Of a stretch of 64,000 nucleotides of DNA, positions 18,765 through 27,577 are shown in pieces. The stretch comes from Kitasatospora sp. MMS16-BH015 (GTDB taxonomy: Bacteria; Actinomycetota; Actinomycetes; Streptomycetales; Streptomycetaceae). The translations under genes were made by a program, and so were the position numbers. The stretch spans positions 5,394,001-5,458,000 of the forward strand of contig NZ_CP025394.1 in assembly GCF_002943525.1 (NCBI RefSeq), read 5' to 3'. Each line of letters starts with the position of its first letter. Position 1 is the stretch's first letter. The notes below the pieces were generated by a model, which did not search any database, had not been told where the DNA came from, and saw only the letters and a program-made list of their open reading frames with translations.

Positions 18765-20452
18765 GCTCCGCCCCGCGCGTCATCGACGGCCGCTACCGCC
18801 TCGCCGAGAAGATCGGCCACGGCGGCATGGGCCAGGTCTGGGCCGCGTACGACGAGCGCCTCGACCGCCGGGTGGCGGTCAAGCTGCTCCGCACCGACCG
18901 CCTGCTGGCGGCCACCACCGGCCGGGTGACCGGCAGCCACGGGGAGGAGCTGCGCCGCCGCTTCCTGCGCGAGTGCCGGATCACGGCCGCGCTGGACCAC
19001 CCGGGGCTGGTCACCGTGCTGGACGCGGGGGAGGAGCGGGGTGAGCTCTACCTGGTGATGCAGCGGATCCCCGGGCTGAGCCTGGCGGATCTGCTGGCCG
19101 AGCAGCAGCCGTTCCCGATCGAGGCGGCGGTGGCCGTGGCCGCGCAGATCTGCGCGGCCCTCGCCGTGGTGCACGCGGTGCCGGTGGTGCACCGGGATCT
19201 GAAGCCGAGCAATGTGATGGTCCGCCAGGACGGCCGGGTGGTGGTGCTCGACCTCGGGATCGCCACCGCGCTGGACGCCGACACCACCCGGCTGACCATG
19301 ACCGGCGCGCCCGTCGGCAGCCCCACCTACATGGCGCCGGAGCAGGTGCTCTCCGCCGTGGCCGACCCGCGCAGCGACCTCTACGCGCTGGGGTGCATGC
19401 TGCACGAGATGCTGGCCGGCGAGGCGCCGTTCCGGGCGCCCACCGCGATCGGCCTGCTGCACCGGCACATCGGCGAGGCCCCGCCCTCGGTCCGGGAGTT
19501 CCGCCCCGAGGTGCCCGAGTGGCTGGCCCGGCTGGTGCTCGACCTGCTCGCCAAGCGGCCGGACGACCGTCCGGCCGGCGTCCAGCAGGTGTACCAGCGG
19601 CTGCTGCCGCTGCTCCCCTCCTCGTCGGGCACGCCGCAGCCCCGGTTCGGCGGCCTGCCCGACCCGACCGCCCCCTACCGGTACCCGCACCAGCCGGACC
19701 CCGCCACGGGCGCGACCCCGCCGCCGCCCCCCGCACCGGCGTTGCCGCCCCAGCCCGCCCAGGCCCCGCCCGCTCCCGCTCCCGCTCGACCCGCCCAGCC
19801 CTCGCCCGCCCAGCCCTCGCCCGCCCAGGCCCAGGCGGCTTCGGCCCAGGACCTCACGGTCGCCTGCGCCGAGCTCGCCGACCTGGTCGCGGCCCGGCGC
19901 AACGCCGAGGTGATCGACCTCGCGGCCCGGCTGCTGCCCCGCGCCGAGGCTGGGCTCGGGCCCGCCGCGCCGCCGGTGCGGACCATCCGGGCGATCTACG
20001 CCCGCACCCTGCTGCAGGAGCGGCAGTACCGGGTGGCACTGCCCGAGTACCACCGGCTGGCCGCCGCGGAGGAGGCCGAACTCGGGCCGCAGCACCCCTC
20101 GGTGCTCGACCACCGCCGCAACGCGGCGCTCTGCCTGGAGCACCTGGGGCAGACGGCGGAGGCACTGGCCGAGTACCGCCAGCTGCTCACCCGGTGGGGC
20201 GCCCACGGCCCGGAGACCGACCAGCTCTTCGAACTCCGCGAGAAGATCGGCCTGTTGACGGCCGCCGCCGGCGATCTCGAAGGCGCCTGGCAGGGGCTGG
20301 TCCAACTGCTCTTCGACCGCGAGCGCCGCCTCGGCCCGCACCACCCCGAGGTCCGCCGCCTGCGCCAGACCCTCGACCAGCTCAACAGCCACCGCACCAC
20401 CACCGCCCCGACCCGCCGCCCCCTGCCGGGAAATCCGTACGCGGTGGGGTAG
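18761..20452 (+). CDS. Ser/Thr protein kinase, soluble, with C-terminal TPR-like region
   Basis: A Hanks-type kinase of 563 residues. The kinase domain spans about 12-275: glycine loop GHGGMG (19-24), ATP lysine K41, catalytic loop HRDLKPSN (H144, D146), metal-binding DLG at 164-166 in place of DFG, and GSPTYMAPEQ in the activation segment. A Pro/Ala-rich linker follows (~300-365). Residues ~365-545 are helical repeats of TPR type (YRVALPEYHRLAAAEEAELG, later AEALAEYRQLL). No membrane segment or PASTA domain is present, so it acts in the cytoplasm, probably docking partners through the repeats. The GTG start overlaps the preceding membrane-protein stop; a second kinase follows 61 bp on. Confidence 0.92.
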   Translation: MSSAPRVIDGRYRLAEKIGHGGMGQVWAAYDERLDRRVAVKLLRTDRLLAATTGRVTGSHGEELRRRFLRECRITAALDHPGLVTVLDAGEERGELYLVMQRIPGLSLADLLAEQQPFPIEAAVAVAAQICAALAVVHAVPVVHRDLKPSNVMVRQDGRVVVLDLGIATALDADTTRLTMTGAPVGSPTYMAPEQVLSAVADPRSDLYALGCMLHEMLAGEAPFRAPTAIGLLHRHIGEAPPSVREFRPEVPEWLARLVLDLLAKRPDDRPAGVQQVYQRLLPLLPSSSGTPQPRFGGLPDPTAPYRYPHQPDPATGATPPPPPAPALPPQPAQAPPAPAPARPAQPSPAQPSPAQAQAASAQDLTVACAELADLVAARRNAEVIDLAARLLPRAEAGLGPAAPPVRTIRAIYARTLLQERQYRVALPEYHRLAAAEEAELGPQHPSVLDHRRNAALCLEHLGQTAEALAEYRQLLTRWGAHGPETDQLFELREKIGLLTAAAGDLEGAWQGLVQLLFDRERRLGPHHPEVRRLRQTLDQLNSHRTTTAPTRRPLPGNPYAVG

Positions 20453-20513
20453 TCCCCCTCACCGCTCAGTACGCTGACCAGTCGACAACCGAGCGACGAA
20501 GCGGGGGAGCGGA

Positions 20514-22223
20514 GTGGCGGAGCAGGGGCAGCCCGGGCGGCTGGTCGCGGGGCGGTACCGGCTGGTGGCCGAGCTCGGGGCCGGTGGGTTCGGGCGAGTC
20601 TGGCGGGCGCTGGACGAGACGTTGCGGGTGGAGGTGGCCGTCAAGGAGGTGTGGCTGCCCCCGGCCGGTTCGCCGGCCGACCACGCCGACCGGCTGGCCC
20701 GGGCCCAGCGGGAGGGGCGCAACGCCGCCGCGCTCCGCGACCATCCGGGGATCGTCGCCGTGCACGACGTGGTGGTCGAGGGCGAGGCGCCCTGGATCGT
20801 CATGCAACTCGTCGACGGGGTCTCGCTCCAGCGGCAGTTGGACGAGCAGGGGGCCTTCCCGGTCGAGCGGGTGGCCGCCGTGGCCCGGGCGCTGCTGTCG
20901 GCGCTCGGCGCCGCCCACGCGGCCGGGATCACCCACCGCGACGTGAAGCCGGCCAACGTGCTGGCCGCCGTCGACGGCCGGCTGCTGCTCACCGACTTCG
21001 GCATCGCCGTGCAGGCCGCCGACACCCGGCTGACCACCACCGGCGGCCTGATCGGTTCGCTGGAGTACCTGGCCCCCGAACGCCTGGACGGCGTGGACGA
21101 CCCCGCCGGCGACCTCTACTCGCTCGGCGTGATGCTCTACCAACTGGTGGAGGGCAGTTCCCCGTTCCGCCGGGACACCCCCAGCGGCACGCTCGGCGCG
21201 GTGGTGCGCGGCGAGGCCCCGACGCCCACCCGGGCGGGCGCGCTCGAGCCGCTGATCACCGCCCTGATGCGGCGGGAGCCCGAAAGCCGCCCCACCGTGG
21301 CCGAGGCCCTGGCCATGCTCCCGGACCCGTCGGCGCCGACCCACCCGCCCACGGTGCTCGACCGGCCCGCGCCGGTGTCCGACCGTTCGGTGTCCGCCTT
21401 CGGCCGGCTGGCTCTGGACCGTCCCGAGCCCGTCCGGGACCAGGCGATACCCGTGGTGCCCCTGCTCCCGTCGGTGCCGGAGCGCACCCCGATGTCCGCC
21501 GCGGCCAAGGGCTGGCTGGCGGCCTTCGCCCTCGCGATGGCCGGCCTGGTGGTCTACCTGATCGTCAACTCCCAGCAGGACCACAGCCAGGACGACGGCG
21601 GCCAGACGTACAGCCCACCACCCGCAGCCGCCTCGACCCCCGCTGCCTCGACCCCGGCCGCCTCGACCCCGACCCCGGCCGACGACCCGAGTACGGGCGG
21701 TGCCACCCCCTCGTCCGGACCCGCCCTCGGCTCGATCCTGCCGGACAGCTTCACCTCCGAACAGGGGGCGGTCTACAAGCAGATCGCCGGGTCCGTCCAC
21801 ACCGAGTGCTCGGTCGGGTCGATGTCGGATGACGTGAAGAAGCTGCTCCAGAGCGACGGTTGCTCCGGCCAGGAGACCGGGAACTACCTCGCGACCCCGT
21901 CGGGCGGTGGCGGGCAGGTGCTGATCTCCGTGCAGGTCTTCAAGCTCACCGACTCCGCCGCCGCGAAGAGCTTCTACGACGGCGTCTGGCCGGCCCACCG
22001 GCCCGACGGCACCGGCGAGTTCGGCTACTGGTGCCCGAGCACCGGGCCGGCCGAGGCCCCGTGCAGCGACGGCTGGGACAAGAACGGGCTCGACGAGCGG
22101 CTGGCGCTCCGGCAGCGCTACGTGGTGCACAGCTCGGCGGGCTACCTCGACTCCGGTACGGCGCGGGACAAGTGGACGGAGGACGCGGCGCTCTCGGTGG
22201 CCAAGAAGACCGCCCTCGGCTAA
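20514..22223 (+). CDS. Transmembrane Ser/Thr protein kinase
   Basis: A receptor-like Hanks-type kinase, 569 residues. The kinase domain spans ~15-270: GAGGFG loop, K44, HRDVKPAN (H141, D143), DFG from D161, and GSLEYLAPER. After a Pro-rich juxtamembrane section one membrane helix is predicted at about 333-352 (GWLAAFALAMAGLVVYLIV). The outer part begins with Ala/Thr/Pro-rich repeats and ends in a ~150-residue domain containing five cysteines (HTECSVG, DGCSG, YWCPS, APCSD), possibly a disulfide-bonded sensor. The GTG start has GGGGGAG upstream. The external domain matches none of the PASTA kinases. It lies in tandem with the soluble kinase, so one may act on the other. Confidence 0.92.
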   Translation: MAEQGQPGRLVAGRYRLVAELGAGGFGRVWRALDETLRVEVAVKEVWLPPAGSPADHADRLARAQREGRNAAALRDHPGIVAVHDVVVEGEAPWIVMQLVDGVSLQRQLDEQGAFPVERVAAVARALLSALGAAHAAGITHRDVKPANVLAAVDGRLLLTDFGIAVQAADTRLTTTGGLIGSLEYLAPERLDGVDDPAGDLYSLGVMLYQLVEGSSPFRRDTPSGTLGAVVRGEAPTPTRAGALEPLITALMRREPESRPTVAEALAMLPDPSAPTHPPTVLDRPAPVSDRSVSAFGRLALDRPEPVRDQAIPVVPLLPSVPERTPMSAAAKGWLAAFALAMAGLVVYLIVNSQQDHSQDDGGQTYSPPPAAASTPAASTPAASTPTPADDPSTGGATPSSGPALGSILPDSFTSEQGAVYKQIAGSVHTECSVGSMSDDVKKLLQSDGCSGQETGNYLATPSGGGGQVLISVQVFKLTDSAAAKSFYDGVWPAHRPDGTGEFGYWCPSTGPAEAPCSDGWDKNGLDERLALRQRYVVHSSAGYLDSGTARDKWTEDAALSVAKKTALG

Positions 22224-22623
22224 GAGCGGCCGGCCTGCAGCCGGGCTCCCCGGTGCTGGGTGTGGAAGGTGTGTGGTGGGCCCAGTCCGCGCGTGGCTCC
22301 TGGGGCAGCAGGCGGTGGCCCGCCCGCAACGGGCCATCCGGCCCTCGGCGATCGCGCCGAGGCACTCGGTGAGCGGGCCATGCCGTAGTGCCCCGGGACG
22401 GCGACCCGCCAGCTTGGGGCGCGCACCCCGGCCCGGCCGACTGCGCCCCGGGTGCCCCCTGGCGGGGGTCGGGCGAACTCGCGTACAGGCGTTCGGCTTT
22501 GAGCCGTTCGGGTCAAGGTCTGGGCAAGGCGGCCCCCGGCTCCCTAGAGTCTGTTCAGATCAGGTGCACCACGGTCACCACCGACCGGCGCACCATCGGA
22601 CACCAGCGCCCGGGAGGCCCCAC
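22224..22623 (+). promoter_or_regulatory. 400-bp intergenic region with probable promoter of the SurA-like gene
   Basis: No gene is supported here. Several short inverted repeats follow the kinase stop. Near the right end TAGAGT at 22544-22549 resembles a -10 box, about 75 bases before the next start, with TTCGGCTTTGAGCCG and GGGTCAAGG elements upstream. The assignment is by eye only. Confidence 0.4.
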
Positions 22624-23259
22624 GTGATCCGCATCAGCTCCGTCCGCCGCCGTCTCGCCGCCGCAGGCGGTGTGCTGCTCGCCACCGCCGCGCTGTCGGC
22701 CTGTGGCACCGGCCCGGCCCACCAGGGGGCGGCGGCCGTGGTGGGCGGTGAGCGGATCAGCATCGCCACCGTGGAGTCGCGGGTGGCCGAACTGCGGACG
22801 GCCGTGGCGGCCCAGCAGGGCGGCGCCCGGACGGAGCCGACCGGGCTGACCCGGCGGATGGTGGCCGAGCTGGTGCTCGACAAGGTGGTGGCCCAGGCCC
22901 TGGCCGACCGTCAACTCACCGTCACCCCGGGCGAGATCGCCGATGCCCGGGACGCCGACAGCAAGCTGCTGGGCGGCTCCGACGCGCTCGGCCGGGAGCT
23001 GCTGCTCAAGCAGGCCGTCCCGGCCGCCGGTATCGACGGCTTCTACCGCCAGCAGCTCGGCATCCAGAAGATCGCCGGCGCCGAGGGCAAGGACGCCCGC
23101 ACCCCGGAGGGCGACGCCGCCGTCCGCACCGCCCTCACCACCGCCGGCGCCGAGCTCAAGGTGCAGGTCAACCCGCGCTACGGCCAGTGGGACGTCAAGC
23201 AGATCTCCCTGGTCGACGCCGCCGACGCCTGGCTCCCGCAGACCGCTGCCGCCGCCTGA
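22624..23259 (+). CDS. SurA N-terminal-like lipoprotein (putative secretion chaperone)
   Basis: A 211-residue exported protein. The N-terminus has RRR, a hydrophobic run and the lipobox LSAC near residue 24, predicting a lipoprotein. Residues ~35-120 resemble the SurA/PrsA N-terminal chaperone helix bundle: AAVVGGERISIATVESRV, then RRMVAELVLDKVVAQALADR. No parvulin prolyl-isomerase domain follows, so it would be a chaperone-only relative. GTG 22624 has GGGAGG six bases upstream. It lies just before mazG, an arrangement I recall from other streptomycetes. Folding or holding exported proteins is the family-based inference. Confidence 0.8.
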   Translation: MIRISSVRRRLAAAGGVLLATAALSACGTGPAHQGAAAVVGGERISIATVESRVAELRTAVAAQQGGARTEPTGLTRRMVAELVLDKVVAQALADRQLTVTPGEIADARDADSKLLGGSDALGRELLLKQAVPAAGIDGFYRQQLGIQKIAGAEGKDARTPEGDAAVRTALTTAGAELKVQVNPRYGQWDVKQISLVDAADAWLPQTAAAA

Positions 23260-23382
23260 CGGCCGCCCGACCGCAGCCACCCGGCCCGGCCGGCCGCCGT
23301 CTGACGGCCGCCCGACCGCGGCCGTCCGCTGCTTCGCTCGGTCGAAGCTCGGTGTTCGGCTTGATCCGCTAGGTTCGGGGGC

Positions 23383-24393
23383 GTGGAGACTCCGAAGCTG
23401 ATCCTGCTGACCACCACCCACCGGGTCGCCCCCGGCCTGCTCTCCTGGCCCGCCTGGGAGGCGCTGCGCGGGGCCGCCCGGGTGCTCGCCGCCGACCCGG
23501 CGCACCCGCAGCTCGCGGCCGTGCGCCAGGCCGGGGTCGAGGTGGAGCTGGTCGACCGCACGAGCGCCCCCGCGCTGGCCCGCCTGCTGACCGGAGCCGA
23601 GGGCGAGACCCCGGGGCACGTGGTCTGGCTGGGCAGCCCCGACGGCGACCCCGGGCTGACCGACGCGCTGGCGCGGATCGCGGTGGAGCAGGCCGGCTCG
23701 GTGCCGGAGATCGAGGTGCTGCCGGGGTCCTACGACCTGCCGGGGGCCCGGCTGCTCGACCTGGCCTCGGTGATGGACCGGCTGCGCTCGCCCGGCGGCT
23801 GCCCCTGGGACGCCGAGCAGACCCACGAGAGCCTGGTGAAGTACCTGGTCGAGGAGGCCTTCGAGCTGGTCGAGGCGATCGAGGAGGGCGACCGCGCCAC
23901 GCTCCGCGAGGAGCTGGGCGACGTGCTGCTGCAGGTCTTCTTCCACGCCCGGATCGCGGAGGAGCACCCGGAGGACCCGTTCTCGGTGGACGACGTGGCC
24001 GGGGACATCGTGGAGAAGCTGATGTACCGCCACCCGCACGTCTTCGGCGACGTGGACGCCACCGGCACGGCCGAGGTCGAGGCGAACTGGGAGGAGCTCA
24101 AGCAGGCCGAGAAGCAGCGGGAGTCGGTGCTCGACGGGGTGCCCGCCGGGCTGCCCGCGCTGGCGTACGCGGCCAAGCTGGTCTCCCGGGTGCGCCGGGC
24201 GGGCTTCACCGGGGTGCCGGACGCGCCGTACGAGCTGCCCGCCGAGCTGACGGCCCAGACGGCCGGCGCGCTGCTGCTGGCCGTCGCGCAGCGGGCGCAC
24301 GACGCCGGGGTGGACGTGGACGCCGCGCTGCGGGGCGCAGCACGCGGCTACCGCAGGGCGGTCCGGGCGGCCGAGGGGCTGCCGGAGGAGTGA
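23383..24393 (+). CDS. mazG: Nucleoside triphosphate pyrophosphohydrolase MazG
   Basis: MazG hydrolyses (d)NTPs to NMP and pyrophosphate, cleansing the pool of damaged or non-canonical nucleotides. The 336-residue protein has an N-terminal ~120 residues resembling a reduced tetrapyrrole-methylase-like domain, then the MazG core: CPWDAEQTHESL, metal-binding EEAFE (E157, E158) and EELGDVLLQVFFH (E176, D180). The C-terminal NWEELK segment and a second weaker repeat complete it. The GTG at 23383 is the only sensible start; no strong ribosome site is visible, so it may be leaderless. Its last 46 bases overlap the antisense SDR-like gene. Confidence 0.93.
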   Translation: METPKLILLTTTHRVAPGLLSWPAWEALRGAARVLAADPAHPQLAAVRQAGVEVELVDRTSAPALARLLTGAEGETPGHVVWLGSPDGDPGLTDALARIAVEQAGSVPEIEVLPGSYDLPGARLLDLASVMDRLRSPGGCPWDAEQTHESLVKYLVEEAFELVEAIEEGDRATLREELGDVLLQVFFHARIAEEHPEDPFSVDDVAGDIVEKLMYRHPHVFGDVDATGTAEVEANWEELKQAEKQRESVLDGVPAGLPALAYAAKLVSRVRRAGFTGVPDAPYELPAELTAQTAGALLLAVAQRAHDAGVDVDAALRGAARGYRRAVRAAEGLPEE

Positions 24394-24779
24394 CGCTGCG
24401 GGGGCACGATCTCGCCGATCGCCTCGCCGACCAGGGCGAGGAGCTCGGCCAGCGGGTCGAGGTGGCGGGGCAGCTCCTCGAGGGAGACGATCCGCTCGCC
24501 GCCCGGACCGGTGACGCAGAAGAGGTCGATCGGGCCGAGGTGCTTGGCGGCGGTGGCCACCAGTGCGGCGATGTCACTGGGCTGGTGGACGTCGCTGCAC
24601 ACGCCGACCACCGGGCAGCCCGGCCGGTCGAGCTCGGTGGCCAGGTCCTCGGCCACCCCCGGGTGCTGGTCGGCCACGAGCATGCCCTTGGCGCCCGCGG
24701 CGGCGAACCGGCGCGCGAGATCAGCCCCCGAACCGCCGCTGAGTACGGCGATCACCACCACGGCCCCGGCTACTCGCAT
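24348..24779 (-). CDS. Short SDR-like protein, probably degenerate
   Basis: A 143-residue protein with a Rossmann start (MRVAGAVVVIAVLSGGSGADLARRF) in which the glycine motif appears as SGGSGAD. It continues through VVGVCSDVHQPSDIAALV and LGPIDLFCVTG, matching strands 1-4 of short-chain dehydrogenases. The catalytic Tyr-x3-Lys and the second half are missing, so the typical ~250-residue length is cut to about half. AGGAGGAG precedes ATG 24779, so it is still well equipped for translation. The tail runs antisense through the end of mazG. It is either a decayed reductase or a small nucleotide-binding protein; it diverges from the P450 gene. Confidence 0.65.
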   Translation of the reverse strand: MRVAGAVVVIAVLSGGSGADLARRFAAAGAKGMLVADQHPGVAEDLATELDRPGCPVVGVCSDVHQPSDIAALVATAAKHLGPIDLFCVTGPGGERIVSLEELPRHLDPLAELLALVGEAIGEIVPPQRHSSGSPSAARTALR

Positions 24780-24934
24780 GGTCTGCTCCTCCTTGAGCGA
24801 CTCGCTCCGGCCGGACACCGCACTGCCGACCGAAGAGCTATCGGAGGATCGTAGGCACGCCGCGACCCCCCGCAACAGGGAATACCCGCCAGGTGACCAG
24901 GCTCACGCCTCCCGGGACCGGATACCTTCGTGAC

Positions 24935-26206
24935 ATGCCGGACACGCCCGAAACCAGCCAGCCCGCACTCTTCACCTGGGAGTTCGCCGCCGACCCCTAC
25001 CCCGCCTACGCCTGGCTGCGCGAGCACGCCCCCGTGCACCGCACCACGCTGCCCAGCGGGGTGGAAGCGTGGCTGGTCACCCGGTACGCGGACGCCAAGC
25101 AGGCGCTCGCCGACGCCCGGCTCTCGAAGAACCCGGCGCACCACAGCGAGCAGGCGCACCGCACCGGCCGGGTCGGCATCCCGGGCGAGCGGCAGGCCGA
25201 CCTGATGACCCACCTGCTGAACATCGACCCGCCGGACCACACCCGGCTGCGCCGACTCGTCTCGAAGGCGTTCACCCCGCGCGGGGTGGCGGCCTTCGAG
25301 CCGAGGGTGCGCCAGCTGACCGACCGGCTGATCGACGGCTTCGCCGAGCGCGGCTCGGCCGACCTGATCCACGAGCTGGCCTTCCCGCTGCCGATCTACG
25401 CGATCTGCGACCTGCTGGGCGTGCCGGAGGAGGACCAGGACGACCTGCGGGACTGGGCGGGCATGATGATCCGCCACCACGGCGGGCAGCGCGGTGGCGT
25501 CGGCCGGGCCGTGAAGAAGATCCGGGCGTACCTGCTGGAGCTGATCCACCGCAAGCGCAACGACCTCGGGGACGACCTGATCTCCGGCCTGATCCGGGCC
25601 AGTGACCACGGCGAGCACCTGACGGAGAACGAGGCCGCCGCGATGGCCTTCATCCTGCTCTTCGCCGGCTTCGAGACCACCATCAACCTGATCGGCAACG
25701 GCACCTACGCGCTGCTGCGCCACCCCGAGCAGCGCAAGCTGCTGCAGGCCTCGCTGGAGCGCGGCGAGACGGCGCTGCTGGCCACGGCGGTGGAGGAACT
25801 GCTGCGCTACGACGGGCCGGTGGAGTTGGCCACCTGGCGGTTCGCGACCACTCCGCTGACCATCGGCGGGGTGGACATCCCGGTGGGCGACCCGGTGCTG
25901 GTGGTGCTCGCGGCGGCCGACCGGGATCCGGCCAAGTTCGACCGGCCGGACGTGCTCGACCTGGCCCGGGCCGACAATCCGCACCTCGGTTTCGGCCAGG
26001 GCATCCACTACTGCATCGGCGCTCCGCTGGCCCGGCTGGAGGGGCAGTGGGCGTTGCGTTCACTGCTGACGAGACTGCCGGACCTCCAGTTGGCCGCCGA
26101 GCCCCAGGAGTTGCGCTGGCGCGGCGGGCTCATCATGCGTGGCCTGCGTGAACTTCCGGTCTCCTTCACCCCGGAGGCCACTCGCGGTGTGTCGTCCGGA
26201 GGCTGA
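24935..26206 (+). CDS. Cytochrome P450 (CYP107-like)
   Basis: A soluble bacterial P450 monooxygenase, 423 residues. The I-helix oxygen-binding motif is FAGFETT (243-249), the ExxR pair is in EELLR, and the heme loop FGQGIHYCIGAPLAR carries the thiolate ligand C360. LLNIDPPDHTRLRRLVSKAF is the C-helix heme-propionate motif. I start at ATG 24935, since GATACCTT lies just upstream like a -10 box and the gene would be leaderless; an in-frame GTG 24893 exists. Motifs suit the CYP107 group that hydroxylates macrolides, steroids or polyketides, but no biosynthetic cluster or ferredoxin gene is adjacent. The substrate cannot be inferred. Confidence 0.92.
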   Translation: MPDTPETSQPALFTWEFAADPYPAYAWLREHAPVHRTTLPSGVEAWLVTRYADAKQALADARLSKNPAHHSEQAHRTGRVGIPGERQADLMTHLLNIDPPDHTRLRRLVSKAFTPRGVAAFEPRVRQLTDRLIDGFAERGSADLIHELAFPLPIYAICDLLGVPEEDQDDLRDWAGMMIRHHGGQRGGVGRAVKKIRAYLLELIHRKRNDLGDDLISGLIRASDHGEHLTENEAAAMAFILLFAGFETTINLIGNGTYALLRHPEQRKLLQASLERGETALLATAVEELLRYDGPVELATWRFATTPLTIGGVDIPVGDPVLVVLAAADRDPAKFDRPDVLDLARADNPHLGFGQGIHYCIGAPLARLEGQWALRSLLTRLPDLQLAAEPQELRWRGGLIMRGLRELPVSFTPEATRGVSSGG

Positions 26207-26305
26207 TCCGGGCGGTCCGAACACGCATCAATCCGGACATAACCCCACGGTTTGTAGGCAATCCATGACTGGCCGTAATTCCGGTGTGATGTCGGCGATA
26301 TGAGC

Positions 26306-26335
26306 TTGTGATCTGACGTTCGCTCTGCTTACCCT
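26306..26335 (+). promoter_or_regulatory. Probable rpfA promoter
   Basis: TTGTGA (26306-26311) and TACCCT (26330-26335) are separated by 18 bp, a reasonable -35/-10 pair for the main sigma factor. It predicts transcription starting near 26342, immediately before the riboswitch. Confidence 0.5.
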
Positions 26336-26344
26336 CCCTGGTGT

Positions 26345-26561
26345 TCGCAGCTGCGGACCCCGGGGCGCGGGACGCCGAATCCTGCCCGTCGCGCCGCCGG
26401 GCACCCGACTTGACCCCGGGCAGGGGCGGAGGAACCAGGTTTGTTGCCGTCCTCCACGGCTTGGGGTGAAGCCGCGTCAGCCGAAACGTTCCGCCAAGGA
26501 GCGTCAGGCCCAGCGGCCGGGCCACCTCCCGGTCCGAACCCGACAGCTCACTTCGTAGGCG
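26345..26561 (+). ncRNA. c-di-AMP (ydaO/yuaA class) riboswitch upstream of rpfA
   Basis: The leader carries the conserved landmarks of the ydaO class in order: GACGCCGAATCC near 26371, GGAGGAACCAGG near 26427, GGGGTGAAGCCGC near 26463, CAGCCGAAACG near 26478 and the 3' block CCGAACCCGACAGCTCACTTCGTAGGCG (26534-26561, given here in two overlapping parts of the motif CCGAACCCGACAGC and CAGCTCACTTCGTAGGCG). The class binds cyclic di-AMP and, in streptomycetes, is known upstream of rpfA where it lowers expression. It ends 17 bases before the rpfA start, so it can shield the ribosome site or form a terminator. Folding was judged by conserved motifs, not computed. Confidence 0.9.
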
Positions 26562-26578
26562 TGCGGAGAGGGAACTTC

Positions 26579-27421
26579 ATGCTGCTTTCCGGTACCGGTC
26601 GTCACCGCCGTCGCACCCAGGCGGAGAAGGCCATCGCCGTGGCGGGCGTCGCGAGCGTCGGCCTGGCCCTGCCGCTGCTGGCCGCCACCGGCGCCCACGC
26701 CGCCTCGGTCTCGACCTGGGACAAGGTCGCCGAGTGCGAGAGCGGCGGTGACTGGGGCATCAACACCGGCAACGGCTTCTACGGTGGCCTCCAGTTCACC
26801 TCCAGCACCTGGAAGGCCTACGGCGGCGGTCAGTACGCCAATCAGGCCAACCAGGCCAGCAAGGGCCAGCAGATCGCGGTGGCCGAGAAGGTGCTCGCCT
26901 CCCAGGGCCCGGGCGCCTGGCCGGTCTGCTCCGTCAAGGCCGGTCTCAGCAAGGGCGGTTCGGCCGCCGACGTGGACACCTCCGGCGGCGGCTCGTCCGC
27001 CTCCGGCAGCTCCACCAAGTCCGCCAAGCCCGCCCCGGCGAAGCCCGCCAAGTCGGCCGAGCAGACCGAGGCCACCCCGGGCTTCCCGGGCAAGGCCGGG
27101 TACGACGCGTCCAGCGGCAAGTACTGGTACCAGAAGGACGGCGGCTGGTACTGGACCAGCCACCAGGACGTCTACCGGCAGTTCACCGCCCCCGCCCAGC
27201 AGCTGAAGCAGCAGCAGGCGGCCAAGGCTCCGGCCGAGACCCCCGCCAAGCCGGCCTCGCCGAGCCGCGGCTACACCGTCCAGGCCGGTGACACCCTGTC
27301 CGGCATCGCCCAGAGCCACCAGGTCAACGGTGGTTGGCAGACGCTCTACGGCGCCAACAAGTCCACCGTGGGCGCCGACCCGAACCTGATCATGCCGGGT
27401 CAGGTGCTCAACCTCGGCTGA
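26579..27421 (+). CDS. rpfA: Resuscitation-promoting factor with LysM domain
   Basis: A secreted muralytic enzyme of 280 residues that remodels peptidoglycan during spore germination and regrowth. The signal peptide occupies residues ~1-41 (cleavage near GAHA-A). The Rpf domain (44-115) has WDKVAECESGGDW with catalytic E54 and the paired cysteines C53 and the one in WPVCSVKAG. A Lys/Ala/Ser/Pro linker and a YDASSGKYWYQKDGGWYW stretch follow. A C-terminal LysM (~232-280, YTVQAGDTLSGIA to MPGQVLNL) binds glycan. GGAGAGGGAA precedes the ATG. Control by the c-di-AMP riboswitch links it to cell-wall and osmotic signalling. Confidence 0.95.
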   Translation: MLLSGTGRHRRRTQAEKAIAVAGVASVGLALPLLAATGAHAASVSTWDKVAECESGGDWGINTGNGFYGGLQFTSSTWKAYGGGQYANQANQASKGQQIAVAEKVLASQGPGAWPVCSVKAGLSKGGSAADVDTSGGGSSASGSSTKSAKPAPAKPAKSAEQTEATPGFPGKAGYDASSGKYWYQKDGGWYWTSHQDVYRQFTAPAQQLKQQQAAKAPAETPAKPASPSRGYTVQAGDTLSGIAQSHQVNGGWQTLYGANKSTVGADPNLIMPGQVLNLG

Positions 27422-27434
27422 TCCGAGCTGCCCC

Positions 27435-27480
27435 GTGGCCGCCTCCCCGCCAGGTGAACTACTGGCGAGTAGGCGGCCAC
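27435..27480 (+). terminator. Hairpin between rpfA and eno
   Basis: A stem of GTGGCCGCCT (27435-27444) with AGGCGGCCAC (27471-27480), extended by an inner CGCCAG/CTGGCG pair, starts 14 bp after the rpfA stop. It should separate rpfA from the highly expressed eno. Confidence 0.75.
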
Positions 27481-27577
27481 ACGGTGAGACAGGACCAAGG
27501 TCAGCGGGGCTGCGGGCCCGGGTGCGGTTAGGCTCTGGGCGTAAGGACTCCGCCATCGTCCCCATAGGAGATGCCTC

